DNA from: Deltaproteobacteria bacterium | GTDB lineage: Bacteria > Desulfobacterota > Binatia > UBA9968 | DNA length: 5,148 bases | Assembly: GCA_016844625.1 (NCBI GenBank) | Contig: JAERMN010000389.1 | Coordinates: forward strand, 1 to 5,148 | Reading direction: 5' to 3' | Shown here: in pieces, positions 4,615 to 5,148 of the stretch | Numbering within the stretch: position 1 is the first letter of the stretch | Layout: each line of letters begins with the position of its first letter | Notes under the pieces: generated by a model | The model's database searches: none | Told to the model about the DNA's origin: nothing | The model's input: the letters and a program-made list of their open reading frames with translations, nothing else | Made by a program: the position numbers and the translations under genes

Positions 4615-5148
4615 CTGAACAGCCCTTTTTCTCGGCTTGCGTTTGCGGCCTTCGCACTCAGTTCCGTTGTGCTCGTTTCGCGCTCGTTCGCAGCCGCCGC
4701 TGAGCCACCGCGTTTGGTCATTTTGAATCTGGCAGATCTGAACGGAGCGAAGAAACAGCTCGACGCCAACGACGCCGCGCTGCTCCCGGCGCTTAGCAGA
4801 CTCAAGCGCGACGCTGACCGCGCGCTCGGCGCTGGCCCATTCGCGGTCACGCACAAAGAGCTAACGCCGCCGAGCGGCGACAAGCATGACTACATGAGCC
4901 TTGCGCCCTACTGGTGGCCCAACCCGAACACGGCCAATGGCCTGCCATACATTCGCCGCGATGGCGAAGTAAACCCAGAACGAGACCAGACTTCAGACCG
5001 AAAACGTTTCGGCGATCTCGTTCAGTCGGTAAAAACCCTCGCGCTTGGATATTTCTTCACGGGCCGGGAAGACTACGCTGTGCATGCCACAAAGCTACTC
5101 CGCACATGGTTCATCGACAACGCGACCAAGATGAATCCGCATCTGCGC
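4615..5148 (+). CDS. Secreted alginate lyase family protein (PL5-like), 5' part, runs off the window
   Basis: The frame is open from the stop TGA 4585-4587 to the window edge. PL5 enzymes cleave mannuronate-rich alginate or related polyuronates by beta-elimination outside the cytoplasm. Counting from CTG 4615, residues about 5-26 form a signal peptide (R7, hydrophobic LAFAAFALSSVVLV, then SFAAAAE with A-x-A cleavage near 26-28). PPRLVILNLADL and a helical stretch (LLPALSRLKRDADRAL) follow. The family hallmark TPPSGDKHDYMSLAPYWWPNP comes next, with K90-H91-D92-Y93 and Y99-W100-W101-P102, followed by LPYIRRDGEVNPE. The catalytic Asn-His segment of PL5 would lie beyond the window. Oddity: there is no ATG, GTG or TTG in frame before the signal peptide. 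GTG 4669 would cut the signal in half, and CTG 4591 or 4615 would be rare starts. No SD is visible. The upstream repeat tail (4593-4619) may have replaced the true start. Family call strong; start unresolved. Confidence 0.8.
   Translation, partial: MNSPFSRLAFAAFALSSVVLVSRSFAAAAEPPRLVILNLADLNGAKKQLDANDAALLPALSRLKRDADRALGAGPFAVTHKELTPPSGDKHDYMSLAPYWWPNPNTANGLPYIRRDGEVNPERDQTSDRKRFGDLVQSVKTLALGYFFTGREDYAVHATKLLRTWFIDNATKMNPHLR

Larger units (their letters stand above)
4195..4619. repeat. Second, interrupted copy of the ACCACGAAGG repeat, with nested hairpins
   Basis: The left end, 4195-4243, matches 103-151 (48 of 49), and 4279-4299 matches 163-183 (20 of 21). A further right arm at 4556-4587 (ccttcgtgtccttcgtgcc... 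ending ttcgtggtga) and the tail 4593-4619 (23 of 27 with 214-240) close the unit. Copy one spans 138 bases; this one spans 425. The extra length consists of other hairpins: a GGGCGGGTTT palindrome in the loop, a tttgcgc hairpin, a CGCCAAGGC repeat, and a ggtgcgc hairpin. The simplest reading is that other dispersed repeats entered an older copy. Two independent neighbouring copies, one of them truncated, are also possible. No protein gene was found in this stretch. Confidence 0.65.

Noticed and set aside
103..4619. A CRISPR array built from the repeated ACCACGAAGG and CGCCAAG blocks
   Set aside because: The repeats are two-arm hairpins with variable internal lengths, not regularly spaced identical repeats with unique spacers, and no cas gene is present.
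4056..4703. Three + strand open frames (4056-4280, 4325-4594, 4491-4703) in the repeat island
   Set aside because: Their codons run straight through hairpin repeats and give arginine-rich, low-complexity translations. The last overlaps the alginate lyase in the wrong frame.
4495..4883. Two minus-strand open frames opposite the alginate lyase start
   Set aside because: The + strand frame gives a signal peptide and the PL5 hallmark motif. The opposite frames give no recognisable product.

Overview
The window looks like chromosomal DNA of a moderately GC-rich, probably free-living soil or sediment bacterium. The evidence is GC-rich coding sequence, a polysaccharide lyase, a quinone-oxidoreductase/VOC gene pair, and gaps between genes filled with short dispersed hairpin repeats (ACCACGAAGG-, CGCCAAGGC- and GGGCGGGTTT-type). 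I associate such repeats with Acidobacteria, Binatota/deltaproteobacterial and similar environmental genomes. This taxonomic guess is weak. There is no rRNA, tRNA, CRISPR array, transposase or phage gene. All recognisable genes are on the + strand.

Layout: 1-271 is a gap holding a complete copy of an ACCACGAAGG hairpin repeat (about 103-240), followed by a strong ribosome binding site. 272-1188 encodes a zinc-independent NAD(P)H:quinone oxidoreductase of the MDR superfamily. It is split by an internal deletion/frameshift near 613-619, so it is a probable pseudogene or contains an assembly error. 1189-1298 holds a near-perfect 20-bp-stem inverted repeat. 1299-1796 encodes a single-domain VOC (glyoxalase/extradiol dioxygenase-like) protein. 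1797-1933 is a gap with a weaker inverted repeat and a possible extended -10 promoter. 1934-2989 encodes a cytoplasmic HExxH zinc metallopeptidase. Three bases later, 2993-4018 encodes a D-Ala-D-Ala-ligase-like ATP-grasp enzyme. 4019 to about 4620 is an island of at least eight hairpins from several repeat families, some nested. From about 4615 to the right edge is the 5' part of a secreted PL5-type alginate lyase with no standard start codon before its signal peptide.

The strongest functional unit is the metallopeptidase/ATP-grasp pair, which is almost certainly co-transcribed. One protein has the motifs of a peptide- or amide-bond hydrolase and the other those of a carboxylate-amine ligase that departs from true Ddl at its N-terminal substrate loop. 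This suggests an uncharacterised small-peptide or amide metabolism module, not cell-wall D-Ala-D-Ala synthesis. The other genes are separated from it and from each other by repeats and are probably transcribed independently. The most unusual structure is the repeat island: a second copy of the 103-240 repeat appears opened up, with other hairpin repeats lodged inside it, and its right-hand tail runs directly into the start region of the alginate lyase.
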